The notes beneath the pieces were generated by a model, which was not told the origin of the DNA, searched no databases, and worked only from the letters and a program-made list of their open reading frames with translations. DNA of 64,000 bases from Poa pratensis (lineage: Eukaryota; Streptophyta; Magnoliopsida; Poales; Poaceae), in NCBI GenBank assembly GCA_947311845.1, contig CAMZMU010000111.1:23473023-23537022 (forward strand). The letters run 5' to 3'. The translations under genes were made by a program, and so were the position numbers. Of this stretch, positions 47,301-57,164 are shown piece after piece (position 1 is the first letter of the stretch; each line of letters begins with the position of its first letter).

Positions 47301-48401
47301 CAGTGGCGGAGCGTGACCAAAAGCAAAGAGGGGGCCAAAAAAATTTTTTTGCCACCAAATGGACTCTTACTCTAATTTTGCTACAATTTCACGTATTATC
47401 AAGAGACGATTTTCAAGCTTGAGAATGCATTTAATTTTTGATTTACACAAGAATTTAAATAGGAAGTAATATAGGAAACATTTTTTCTGGCAAGATCCAC
47501 AGATAGCCAGTAGTGATCTCCTGATTCACATAGGATTTGGCATTTTTTTTAGACAAAGGAATTGGTATACTTAGGCGACCTGTAGTTCTATTTGTAATCA
47601 GAAGAGGACAAATAATTAGGCGACCTGTAGTTCTCCTGATTCTATTTTCATCAGTAGCACCGCACGAGACTAGGGACCAATTAGGAATTGGTATACTTAG
47701 GCGACCTGTAGTTCTCCTGATTCTATTTTGCATTGAATCAACTTTGCATCAAATAATTCTCAAAAAACTGAACAACTGCAGCACAATGGACATACAAATT
47801 ACCAGTACATCTCAATTCATAGGGAAATAGCCAGAACTCAGAAATAGGACATATATTATTACCTTCAGTATGGAGCTCTGCTAGTCGCCTAGTCCGTCAA
47901 TGACTCAGTGGCGTGCAGCAGTCAGCAGTTGGTGCTTGGGAGTGGGGCGCCGCCGTGGATCAGAAGCACAAGATCGTTGCTGCCGGCCGGCCGGCCGGCG
48001 ACCGGATTTTGGAGAGGAGAGCCGGGGGGGATTTTGGACAAGAACAGGTTGAAGGAGGAGGGCCAGGGGCGAAATTGAGCAGCAGCGGCGGTGGATCGGA
48101 CCGGCATAATGTCGACCTGGTAAGGGATTGGAGACTGGAGAGAGGAGTAGAACGGGGAGGAGGAGGACTGGAGGAGGAGGACCGCAATCGACCGGAGGGC
48201 GGAGGAGGAGCACGGCGACCTAGCAGGCTAGCACCGCTCTGTTTTCCTCCTCTCTCTCCGCGTGGTGAGTTGCGAGCAGAGGATTCGTTCCTCCCTAATG
48301 GGCTGGCCAGAATACTGCGTATTACTACCTAGTAAAAAAAAATTGCAACTTTTGAAGGGGGGGTCGTGGCCCCGTTTCGCCTCCACGACGCTCCGCCCGT
48401 G
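47301..48401. mobile_element. Non-autonomous hAT element, 1.1 kb
   Basis: Ends CAGTGGCGGAGCGTG and CGCTCCGCCCGTG; CTTGTGG is repeated at both sides (47292-47298, 48402-48408), close to an 8-bp duplication. The decayed paralogue at 34,860 has the uninterrupted site (CTCTTGTGACGCACGATCG). Inside, TTAGGCGACCTGTAGTTCT occurs three times (47571-47720) and a GC-rich part (47,900-48,230) has open frames without a recognised domain. It ends about 185 bp upstream of the IBH1-like start codon. Confidence 0.8.
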
Positions 48402-48586
48402 CTTGTGGCGCACGATCATCATGCATATCTCGATCTCTCACTCACTTGTACTCCAGTATAAATATCCTTGCATCGTACTGTACCAATTTATCCACATGCA
48501 AAAGGGGCCAAGTTCGTGAGAAGATTTGCTCTTTTCAGTTCAGAATTCCCCGTAGGTTTTTAGCCATATCGTCTCGGTAGGCATTC

Positions 48587-49105
48587 ATGCAAGGCTCCAA
48601 GCAGTTCAAGCAGGCGCTGCTCGAGAGCCTGCTTCTCGGGCTCCGGAAGCGTGGCGTAGGCGCAGCGCCGGGTTTCCACGACAGGAAGCGCGCCATTAGG
48701 CTCGCCGCCGACGCCGCCCTCGCGAACGCCAGGGGCGCCGACGCCACGCGCTGGAGCCGGACCATGCTGGCGGCGCCGACAGAGTTGCCGCACCCTCGGG
48801 CCGCTACGTCGAGCAAGCTGATCTGCGAGAGGATCCTGAGGAAGAGAAGGAACCACTGGCCGACGCGGCGCTGGAGGAAGGCGGGTACGGCGGCCAAGAA
48901 GGCGTGCGACTCCGCCGGCGTCCTCGCGAGGGCCATGCTGAGGAAGAGGACGAGGGTGTTGAAAGGGCTCGTGCCCGGAGCGGAGGGGCTGGACGATGAG
49001 TCCACGTTGCTGGGTGAAACTCTGGACTATGCCGTGTGTCTCAAAGCTCAGGTCGATGTAATGCAGCTTCTGGTGAGAGCTCTTCAAGCTGCAAAGGCGC
49101 CATAG
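48587..49105 (+). CDS. IBH1-like atypical bHLH protein, 172 aa
   Basis: An intact single-exon gene; the ATG is the first in the frame and is shared with both relics. The N-terminal helix (KQFKQALLESLLLGLRKRG) and basic block (RKRAIRLAADAALANARG, TRWSRTMLA) match the IBH1/IBL N-terminal region. The C-terminus is a helix-loop-helix without a proper DNA-binding basic region (LARAMLRKRTRVLKGLVPG, then LLGETLDYAVCLKAQVDVMQ). Members of this family are nuclear non-DNA-binding HLH regulators that sequester other bHLH factors, and in rice and Arabidopsis they restrain brassinosteroid-driven cell elongation. Its upstream region is broken by a hAT element 185 bp before the ATG and by the 9.3-kb Helitron a further 0.2 kb up, so expression may differ from the ancestral pattern. 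Exact subfamily is inferred. Confidence 0.8.
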   Translation: MQGSKQFKQALLESLLLGLRKRGVGAAPGFHDRKRAIRLAADAALANARGADATRWSRTMLAAPTELPHPRAATSSKLICERILRKRRNHWPTRRWRKAGTAAKKACDSAGVLARAMLRKRTRVLKGLVPGAEGLDDESTLLGETLDYAVCLKAQVDVMQLLVRALQAAKAP

Positions 49106-50317
49106 CGAATTAAGTCGATTCTCTTGTTTAGCTTCTTTGGCGTGTACGGAGTTCGTGGAGATGAAGCTTGTAATTAAGGTATCAAGCCTTTTGATGTCCC
49201 ATCGATCGGCAGGTTTAATTAATTAGTATTTCAGGTGCACAATATTGTGACCATGTGACATATGGCCTTTACGTATACAAACAAGACGTGCTTCCATGAG
49301 TTATGTGATACTCGATCTGTTCAACACAACACATGTAAAATTTTAGTTTGAGGCGGTTTCTTTCCGCAACTTTTGACTATATTCAAGTTGTAATCATACG
49401 ATTTTATACATATGTGAGATATTTTTGTGACAAGTTAATGATAATATTTTCACTTTTATCAGCAATTTTTTGTCTATATATATGAAGTCAAACTTGGAGA
49501 AGTCTTAACGGGTCTGGTTTTAATTGGAGATAAAAGCGCTTGCAGTGTGTTTACTGCTTACTTCACTATAACTGTTACTCTGTTATTGAGTGGATGCACA
49601 TGCGCAATGGTCCAAATTAATGGGCATTTGACCTGAAAAGGTTGCATTCAGAAAGATCGAAAAACTAGAAGAATCTTCTTATTATATCGTATATTTGTTC
49701 TATAAACGAAGATCCGGGGAAATACTCGATGCTACTATATGCAGTGTGAATCCCTACATAAAAACCAAATGCAGTGTGAATATGATAGCTGAATTAGTAT
49801 TTTGCCTCAAAAAAAAGTAGTATGCACTTTATACTCCATCAGCCTACAATGTCACATGTCTTGACGTCAATGGCGGTATGGCACACTTCCAACGGCGCCG
49901 TCCATCAGGCAGAGACCGATACCACCATATCATGCCTATATATGGGCATGTGTACGCACGAAACTCCGGATCGACAAACAATCATGCGAACAAGTTAAGC
50001 CAAGATGATCATGGAATCTGCAAGTGCACCTATATGTTTGGACATGAGCACGACGCTGGTACCTGGGTACGTAGTCGCTATGCTACATAGATTCGCTGAA
50101 CGTAGGAGTGGGCCTAGTGGCTAGTGCCCTCTTCCATGAAGGCTGGCATGTGCACCGTCTCCTTCGACCAACAACCAACCAAAACTCAGGCTCACCTTCG
50201 ATCCTGTGACACATGAATACACACGATCATATCTCCTTAGCTACGCGCCAAACGTTTCTCTCTCTCTCTGACTGTATATGTATGTGTGCATTGTACTGTT
50301 CATCCGCAGTTACACAC
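49106..50317. other. 3' flank of the IBH1-like gene and upstream region of the next relic
   Basis: 49,110-49,670 matches the flank of the decayed copy at 35.6-36.2 kb. 49,870-50,250 shares short pieces (CCAACGGCGCCGTCC; GCATGTGCACCGTCTCCTTC) with the other IBH1-like promoters. No additional gene. Confidence 0.55.
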
Positions 50318-50328
50318 GAGCTTGCAAC

Positions 50329-50649
50329 AGCGATTTTTCCACGACTAATAGGATCTCCACATATTATCATGACCGTTGATTATCCATCCAACGAACCATA
50401 TTATTTCTATTATTTTATGTGTTAAAAAACAAAAAATATGTTAACGCGTGGTTTTAATTTTTTTTCAATGCATGCAAAGAAAATTCATGTTAGTACATGA
50501 ATCTAAAATTCATGTTACATAAATCTATCAATTATTGATAATGCGTTGACATTTGAAAATTCGTTGATGAATTTGTTGCACGAATCTTGATGAAATGAAG
50601 GGTGTGGATAGTTGGTGGATATCATGTTAGTTGTGGTGTTGCATTTTTG
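50329..50649. mobile_element. 321-bp insertion with 11-bp direct repeats, unclassified
   Basis: GAGCTTGCAAC occurs at 50318-50328 and 50650-50660. The AT-rich DNA between them has no coding frame, no poly(A) and no clear inverted ends. It lies directly before the start codon of the relic IBH1-like gene. Confidence 0.55.
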
Positions 50650-50664
50650 GAGCTTGCAACCAAC

Positions 50665-51005
50665 ATGCAAGACGCAAAGCAATTCAAGCAGGCGCTGCTC
50701 GATAGCCTGCTCGTAGGACTCCGGAAGCCTGTCGTCACGCGGACGCAACGCGATGGAGCCGGACCCTGCAGGCGGCGCTAGAGCTCGCGTACCGGTGGCA
50801 AATCACTCGGCGGCGTGCCAAGTCCGCGTCGGTTTCGGCGACAAGCAAGAGGATTTTGAGGAGGCGCCGCCAGCCGAGGAAGATCGGCATGGTGAAGGAG
50901 GCGCCGTATACTTCAGCCGACGTCCTCGCGAGGGCCATGCTGAGGAAGCGAACGAAGGTGTTGAGAGGGATCGTGCCGGGAGCGTGTTGGAACTAATCTT
51001 GTTAG
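50665..51005 (+). pseudogene. IBH1-like gene, truncated relic
   Basis: Begins MQDAKQFKQALLDSLLVGLR, then loses the segment after RKP and shifts frame. Later pieces read in another frame: RWQITRRRAKSAS, SKRILRRRRQP, ADVLARAMLRKRTKVLRGIV. The last helix (ETLDYAVCLKAQ) is gone; after VPGACWN the sequence is unrelated. More diverged than the copy at 35 kb, so an older member of the cluster. The MULE target site lies 150 bp further on. Confidence 0.8.
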
Positions 51006-51166
51006 GTTGAAGTTCATCATGTTTATTTCTGGTTCATGCATTTAGTTAGGGTCATGAAACTTGAGGTTGCGTGATAGTTGCAGCATGCATGCTCGTGTGG
51101 AGCTGCATGTACCGAGTCAAGTGGTAGACGTAGAGGAAGAAGCAAGCTGATCTCCAACCCATATGG

Positions 51167-51318
51167 GTGAAATTTGACAAAAATAACCTTTTGCCCAAAC
51201 TTCATCCAAAAATAACCCTTTTTTTCAAAAAAAATCGAAATCTAACCCTTTTGTGTGGCTCCCGTGACGGGGGCGCCACACATGGATGCACCGCGCCCCA
51301 GGCTGGGGCGCCACACAT
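51167..51318 (+). repeat. Left terminal inverted repeat of the MULE
   Basis: Pairs with 60965-61110; differences are a few bases and short indels. The outer 85 bp are AT-rich (CAAAAATAACCTTTTGCCC), the inner part carries GGGGCGCCACACATGGATG. MULE repeats hold the transposase-binding site and the promoter of the adjacent gene. Confidence 0.93.
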
Positions 51319-52182
51319 CTGCCAGCGTGGCAGAGCGGGCCCCTCCTTGGTTGTGTCGCGCCGGAGCTGGGGGCGCCACACCTCCATGTGTGGCGCCGGA
51401 GCTGGGGGCGCCACACATCGACTTTGAGTCGCCAGCCCGGCTCGACCCGACCCGCGTCTACTTAGTCGTTCACTCACAGAGAAAAAGGAAAGGAAGAAGA
51501 ACAAGGGCGGCGGCTGCGGTTCCTCCTCTCCCCCTCTCAAATCCACACCAAATCCGCACCGATCTGAAGGGATTTGGGCTCCCCATCGTTCCTCAAGGTA
51601 ATCTCCTCCGTTCCCCTCAGTTTCATCCAATAGATGTTTCAGATTTGTCCGGTTTTTGCCACACTAGGTGAAATCTTAGTTCAACCTAGATTTCGAAATT
51701 AGTATGGCATGAGGCTTGTTTTTTGTGGTTCTTAGCATTTGTATAGCAGTTGTAATGGTTGTTAATCAAGTGGAGTGTTTATTTACATTTTTAAAATTAA
51801 TTCGGTATAGATGTGTATATGAGAACCATGTGTATGTGAGGTGTATTTGTGGATGTAAAAGTGGTTACCTAGCTAGATATGTTTGTAAATTGTATATGTG
51901 GTGTATGTGTGGATGTGGTAGATGTCCTATATGATGTCAAAATGAATATTGAAAAAATTGAAAAGTGGTTACCATGTGAAATGAATATTGATTTTTAATT
52001 AATTCGGTATAGATGTGTGATATGATTTTGTGCATGGTCAAAGTGGTTACTCAATTTCTATATAATTTTATATGTTGTGTATGTGTGGATGTGGTAGATG
52101 TCCTAATGAGGTTGAAATGAATATTGAAAAATATTGAAAAATTTCTATCTCTTACTAGTGGTAGTTTTTTAAAATATGTAGG

Positions 52183-54789
52183 ATGGAACTTATCGAAGAA
52201 CAATATGATAAGCCGCACCGTGCTAGAAAGATTGCGGAGGGAAAGGTAATTTGTAATGTTTTGCATATTTTAGATGTTAGTTCATATTTCTATTCGGCAT
52301 GGACATTGTTGTAACTTGTAATTATTTTTTAGGTACTTGCCCCCCTTCGTCTTCGGTCTCACGAGGCCTCCTTGCAATTTGATGACAAGGGCATGCCGTA
52401 CGACGAGAGGTACACCGAGTACATCGAGAAGCTTGGACTCCTTCCCTTCATCCAGCTCGTGTCTCGGTCCACGCCAAATTTCAATCCTTCGGCCATCACT
52501 GCTCTTGTTGACCGTTGGAGGCCGGAGACACACAGCTTTCACCTCCCCACCGGGGAGATGACGGTGACTCTTCAGGACGTGTCGATGATCCTGGCACTAC
52601 CCATCACGGGCAAACCTGTGTGTTTTAGCACCGCATCTGATGGGTGGCGCGAGCAGATGTTCAGCCTTATTGGTGCGGCTCCTCCAGAGAAGGATGACTC
52701 TAGCAAGGATAGACTCTCCGCCGGCGCCTCATTTGTTTGGATCCGGAAAAATTTGCTAAGTGTCCTGAAGGGGCTGATAAAGTGGTCATTCAGAATCATG
52801 CACGCGCATACGTGTGGTACGTGATCACGAGGACTTTGTTTGCTGACAGTAGTGGGCGGACCGCTCCGTGGATGTGGCTGAAGGCGTTAACACGCTGGGA
52901 GAGTAAGCAAAGCTGGGGTACGGCTGCGCTTGCTTACTTGTACCGGCAGGTAAATATTTATCTTGCTTTGTTTCTTGTGTGTGCAAAAGTTATGAAATTC
53001 TAACATGTATACCTATATGTGCAGTTGGATGAATCGTGTCGTCGGTTCGTCGGTGAGGCCGGTATCGGTGGTCCAGTGATCCTACTTTCGGTTTGGATGT
53101 GGGAGCACTTCTCAGTTGGACGGCCGAAGGTTTTGCCATGCCTTGGAACGACCATGACCATCCCAAGAGGCTTCGGGAGGCTACATGGGCGTACAAGTGG
53201 GACAGGGTTGCGGAGTTCACCGGCGACCCGCAAAAGGAGTACTTGCGGTACATCAACGAGTTCGACTCGCTGACCCCCCAGCAGGTAATAATTAGAATGC
53301 TTTCGTTCAATCACTATCTATCTTAAATACCAACTGCACATGCTGAAATGAGTACTATGATATAGGTGACATGGCAGATTTATGGTGTCGGGGAGAGATT
53401 TGGTTGGAATCCGGAATTCCCCCTAAACCCGAAGTGTTTCGAGGAAGAATATCTTTGGATGATGCAGTGCCCATTGATATGCTTGTATGCCGTTGAGTTC
53501 CACCTACCACATCGTGTGATGAGCCAATTTGGGTTGTATCAAACTACACCGCCAAAGTGGATAAACACGATGTTTTCGTTGCACGAGTGAGGCTCCAAAT
53601 TTTGTCTTACCCAATCTTCTTATGTATTAGTATAGTTACTAATGTTTCATTTGTTGACCATGTAGATTGGACCGGCGCCGGCAGAGGAAGATCACGAAAT
53701 GGGATAAGCATCATAAGGATTACATCACTACATTCAATGCCGAGGTGAAAGAGGCAACGGACCGGAAGGTGTATATGCGGGATCGCCCCAAGTACCGTCA
53801 AGAGGCATTCGACACATATCTTGGTTGGTACCTTGCACGTACCCGTGTCCGTATATGCCCCCCGGCTTATGAGGAGCTCTTGGAGGACATGGACGATGAT
53901 GCTATTGTTGAGCTCCGGTACAACAAGGCCGTAAGAGAAGGCAACCGGACTGATTTCGCTCCCGTGATGAACTTTATGGTAATTTTTGCCCAACTTATTT
54001 CATCTCATCATAATTAGAGTTTAGTTGTTGACATGTTTGTTTTCATAGCGCAATGAGATCGACCGGCAAGCGGTAGCAGCCGAGGAGGCAGCCATGTTAC
54101 CTCGTGGCAAGAAGGGTGATGCTGCTATTAGGGAATTTGTGAAGGTAAGTTAGACGATCTCCGCTTCGTGCATATTTTGTTGTTCATTTCTACTAAGATA
54201 TTGATTTTGCAATGTCATAGCGTTCCGCAACTCGGTTGCGCACTTTAGCGCATTTGCTTGGTTGTCGCGGCGATGATGCCTTGCCGACCCGCTCGAGGTC
54301 CCCTTCAACCCCTATCCGTGGTGATGCTTCTAGTTCGAACCCACATGAGCCCAATGATGAGGAGGTTGAGGTATGAATATGTTACATGCCGGTCACCCTA
54401 AAATGATTTCTTGAACCTCAACCAATCTACTAATTATTCCGCTTACATTTTTTCATTTCTAGGGCAATTTTGATGATAATGTGAACGATGACATGACCCT
54501 GCAGGCATACCAGCGATCCTTCCACCTAAGATCCAAGAAGAAGGCTGCCAGGCGTTTCTCACCGGACGACTACCTCTACAAGAAAAAGGGGCCTGCTGCG
54601 GATGAGGGTGACGACGATGACGAGTCCGAGGATGAGGACTCGGAAGATCACGTGTCGGAGGAAGAGGACTCGGAAGATCACGTGGCGGTGGAAGAACCGG
54701 TGAAGAAGCTGATACCTGTTAGGAATAGGAGGAAGAACGCGGATCCGGCGCCGACTGAGCCTTTGAGGAGGCTAAGGAAAAGGAGTTAG
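52183..54789 (+). pseudogene. Plant mobile domain (PMD / aminotransferase-like) gene, 8 exons, two 1-bp losses
   Basis: Exons: 52183-52245, 52333-52949, 53025-53284, 53366-53586, 53666-53978, 54049-54144, 54221-54370, 54463-54789, with GT-AG junctions in phase. The product starts MELIEEQYDKPHRARKI. The PMD spans exons 2-5: YIEKLGLLPFIQLV, ALVDRWRPETHSFHLP, GEMTVTLQDVSMILALPI, NHARAYVWYVI, PWMWLKAL, LYAVEFHLPHRVMSQFG, TTFNAEVKEATDRK. The tail is acidic (DDDDESEDEDSEDH) then basic (RRLRKRS). PMD proteins occur as host genes (the MAIN/MAIL1 group in Arabidopsis, nuclear, needed for silencing and genome stability) and inside transposons. Frames break near 52,750 (after FVWIRKN, one T missing) and near 53,140 (after GRPKVLP, one C missing). 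Everything else is open, so inactivation, if not a sequence error, is recent. Confidence 0.85.
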
Positions 54790-55084
54790 ACATGTCGTGA
54801 AACTTGTCGTGAACCATGTCGTGAAACATGTCGTAACCTTGTCGTAACCTTGTCGTTTCGTGAACTTGTCGTTTCGTTGTGGACATTATCATGAACTTGT
54901 CGTTTCGTTGTGGACATTATCGTGAACTTGTTGAACTATAACTTGTCGTGTTTGCTGATATCGTGAATCAATGCTCTGTATAGATATTATGTCATGTTTA
55001 CTGATACCTGTTGTTTTCAACTTTTATTATGTCTACTGATGTGCTAAGCAATGAAATCTGGAGCATTTTTACTGATCTCATTGT
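54790..55084. other. 3' region of the PMD gene
   Basis: Short irregular repeats of CTTGTCGTTTCGTTGTGGAC and GTCGTGAA(A/C) follow the stop. Probably 3' UTR. Confidence 0.5.
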
Positions 55085-55460
55085 GCGGCGCCGGAGACGG
55101 GGGCGTTGCACCCAGAGGTGTGGCGCCGCAGCTGGGGGCGTCGCACTTGTGCAGCGCCGGAGTGGGGGCGTTGCACCCTGAGGTGTGGCGCCGCACGCTG
55201 GGGCGCGGCAAATAGACAGAGAGGTGGTAATTTTGCAATTGTGTGGCGCCCCGCTGGGGGGAGTGGAGCTTAAAGGTGTGGCGCCCCCGTCCGGCGTTGC
55301 ACATGTGCGGCGCCCTAAGCTGGGGCGCCACACACAGAGGTGTGGCGCCGGCCTCTCCGGCGCGGCAAATAGACAGAGAGGTGGTAATTTTTTGCAATTG
55401 TGTGGCGCCCCGCCGGGGGGAGTGGAGCTTAAAGGTGTGGCGCCCCCTGCTCCGGCGCGG
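55085..55460. repeat. Internal array of TIR-like GTGTGGCGCC motifs
   Basis: GTGTGGCGCC(C/G) occurs many times, partly in two 158-bp units (from 55204 and from 55362) containing GACAGAGAGGTGGTAATTTT. The same motif is the core of both terminal repeats of the MULE. The zone lies between the convergent genes. Confidence 0.85.
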
Positions 55461-55479
55461 CACAGTTTTTCTGCCGTGG

Positions 55480-55800
55480 CACAGTTTTTCTGCCGCGGCA
55501 CAGTTACGGGTTCAGTTTCCGTCGAGTTTCGTCAGGTTTCCGTCAACGCGCGACACAGTTTCGTCAGTTTTTCTGCCGCGGTTACGGGTTCAGTTTCCGT
55601 CGAGTTTCGTCAGGTTTCCGTCAACGCGCGACACAGTTTCGTCAGGTTTCCGTCAACGCGCGACACAGTTTCGTCAGGTTTCCGTCAACGCGCGACACAG
55701 TTTCGTCAGTTTTTCTGCCGCGGTTACGGGTTCAGTTTCCGTCGAGTTTCGTCAGGTTTCCGTCAACGCGCGACACAGTTTCGTCAGTTTTTCCTGCACT
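55480..55800. repeat. Tandem repeats of GTTTCCGTCAACGCGCGACA type
   Basis: Units of about 32 bp (GTTTCCGTCAACGCG plus CGACACAGTTTCGTCAG) occur about five times, embedded in a larger unit starting GGTTACGGGTTCAG that occurs three times. All forward frames are open because the units lack stops; no gene is proposed. Confidence 0.85.
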
Positions 55801-56029
55801 TCAAACTACAGATCCAGAAATCCATCAAATTCATCAAATTCACTAAGAGTTCACCATATTACATGATTCAACGAAATCCATCAAATTACAAGGTTCACAA
55901 CTAACTCATCAAGATCACAAGAACATAAAACACACTAAATGTGCATGACATTACAAGGTTCCAGCAAATTAAATGCCCACGACATTACAAGGTTCACACA
56001 AACACAAAGTCTAGGACATTACATTGTCC

Positions 56030-57008
56030 CTACTGAGTAAGACGTGGATACTTGCCCTTGCGCCTCGCTGGGTCTGGTTCCGCTCGTTCCTCCTCTCGTG
56101 CACGGCGATCCCTCTCACGCCTTCTCGCATCCGCCTCCTCTCGTGCAAGGCCAACACCTTCACCTTGTCCTCCCGCCTCCTCTCGTGCACGGCGAGCCCT
56201 CTCACGCCTTCTCGCATCCAACTCCTCTTGTGCTTCCCTCTCACGCCTTTTGGCATCCAACATCCCTTGTGCACGGCTTCTCGCATCCAACATCCCTTGC
56301 GCACGGCGAGCACCTTCACCTTGGCCTCCCGACCCCTCCCTTCCAAGTTCGCCGTCAAACGCCGCCCACGCCTCATGGTACCTTCCGTCCTCTAACGGCC
56401 CCTCCCTTGCACGTTCCGCCTCCCACGCCTCCCTTGCAACACGTGCCTTCTCAGTCTTCTCCGTCCTCTCCATCTCGCGGAGCATCATTTCGTTCTTAGC
56501 CTCTAGTGCCTCAATTTTCGCTTGCTCATTCTCCTTCTTGGCCCGCTCCTCTTCACGATCTTTCTCCCAGAATCGCTCCCACGCCTTGTCAGTCATAGTT
56601 TTTACCTCCCACCGGTAGAGGTCATTTTGCTCAAAGTCTATCCACCGGTAGTATTGGCAAATAGGCGGAGGTGACTGCAAACGTAATAGCGAGTCAAAAC
56701 ATGCAACTAGATAAAGATAAATTCTTTACAAGAGAGGCGGAGGAGACATTTACCCGCGGACGCTCAATAATATTTGTTTGCTTTGTCTTGCGTTTTGTTT
56801 GCTTCGACTTGTTTTTTGTTGGCTTCGGCTTCTCCCAAGCATAGTTCGGGCACATCCAGAACCTCCTTCCTCTTCTATCGTCCCAATCGCTGGACTGCTT
56901 CATCTTGCAAACGTCACCACACCAACAAGTCGGCGCATCGTGCCCGACTCGACTGTCAATGCTGTGTTGCCATGCCACCGGCTTCTCCTTCAGATCGGAA
57001 CAGTCCAT
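56030..57008 (-). CDS. GRF-type zinc finger / coiled-coil protein of the MULE, 299 aa
   Basis: Two exons on the minus strand: 57008-56754 (85 codons) and 56674-56030 (214 codons plus stop), with a GTAAAT donor, a TTTGCAG acceptor and phase 0. Exon 1 has a GRF-like zinc finger (CWCGDVCKMKQ, then GRRFWMCPNY) and a Lys-rich linker. Exon 2 begins SPPPICQYYRWID, a motif that commonly follows this finger in grass proteins, then a long charged helix (RFWEKDREEERAKKENEQAK ...) forming a probable coiled coil, and Arg/Glu/Gly repeats (ARRREREA, DARRRERARRAREE). GRF fingers bind nucleic acid, usually single-stranded DNA or RNA. The gene is open and lies 156 bp behind the transposase stop, in the same direction. 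Its role in transposition is unknown. A 65-bp duplicated segment (57010-57139) precedes it, so an upstream exon cannot be excluded. Confidence 0.75.
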
Positions 57009-57009
57009 C

Positions 57010-57139
57010 CTACAAAATTGCAAGTTTGAACTTAGTTGACAGTAAAATGGAACAATTGAAAATAAGAACCATCCCTACAAAATTGCAAGTTTGAACTTAG
57101 TTGACAGTAAAATGGAACAATTGAAAATAAGAAATAACA
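57010..57139. repeat. 65-bp tandem duplication between GRF and transposase genes
   Basis: CTACAAAATTGCAAGTTTG starts at 57010 and again at 57075, followed by about 40 further identical bases. Confidence 0.85.
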
Positions 57140-57164
57140 ACCAAATAAATTTCAGTCATACCAA

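Noticed and set aside
55185..55904. Open frame of 239 codons on + in the middle of the MULE
   Set aside because: It runs across GTGTGGCGCC and GTTTCCGTCAACG repeats; residues are repeat-derived and the frame crosses the space between convergent genes.
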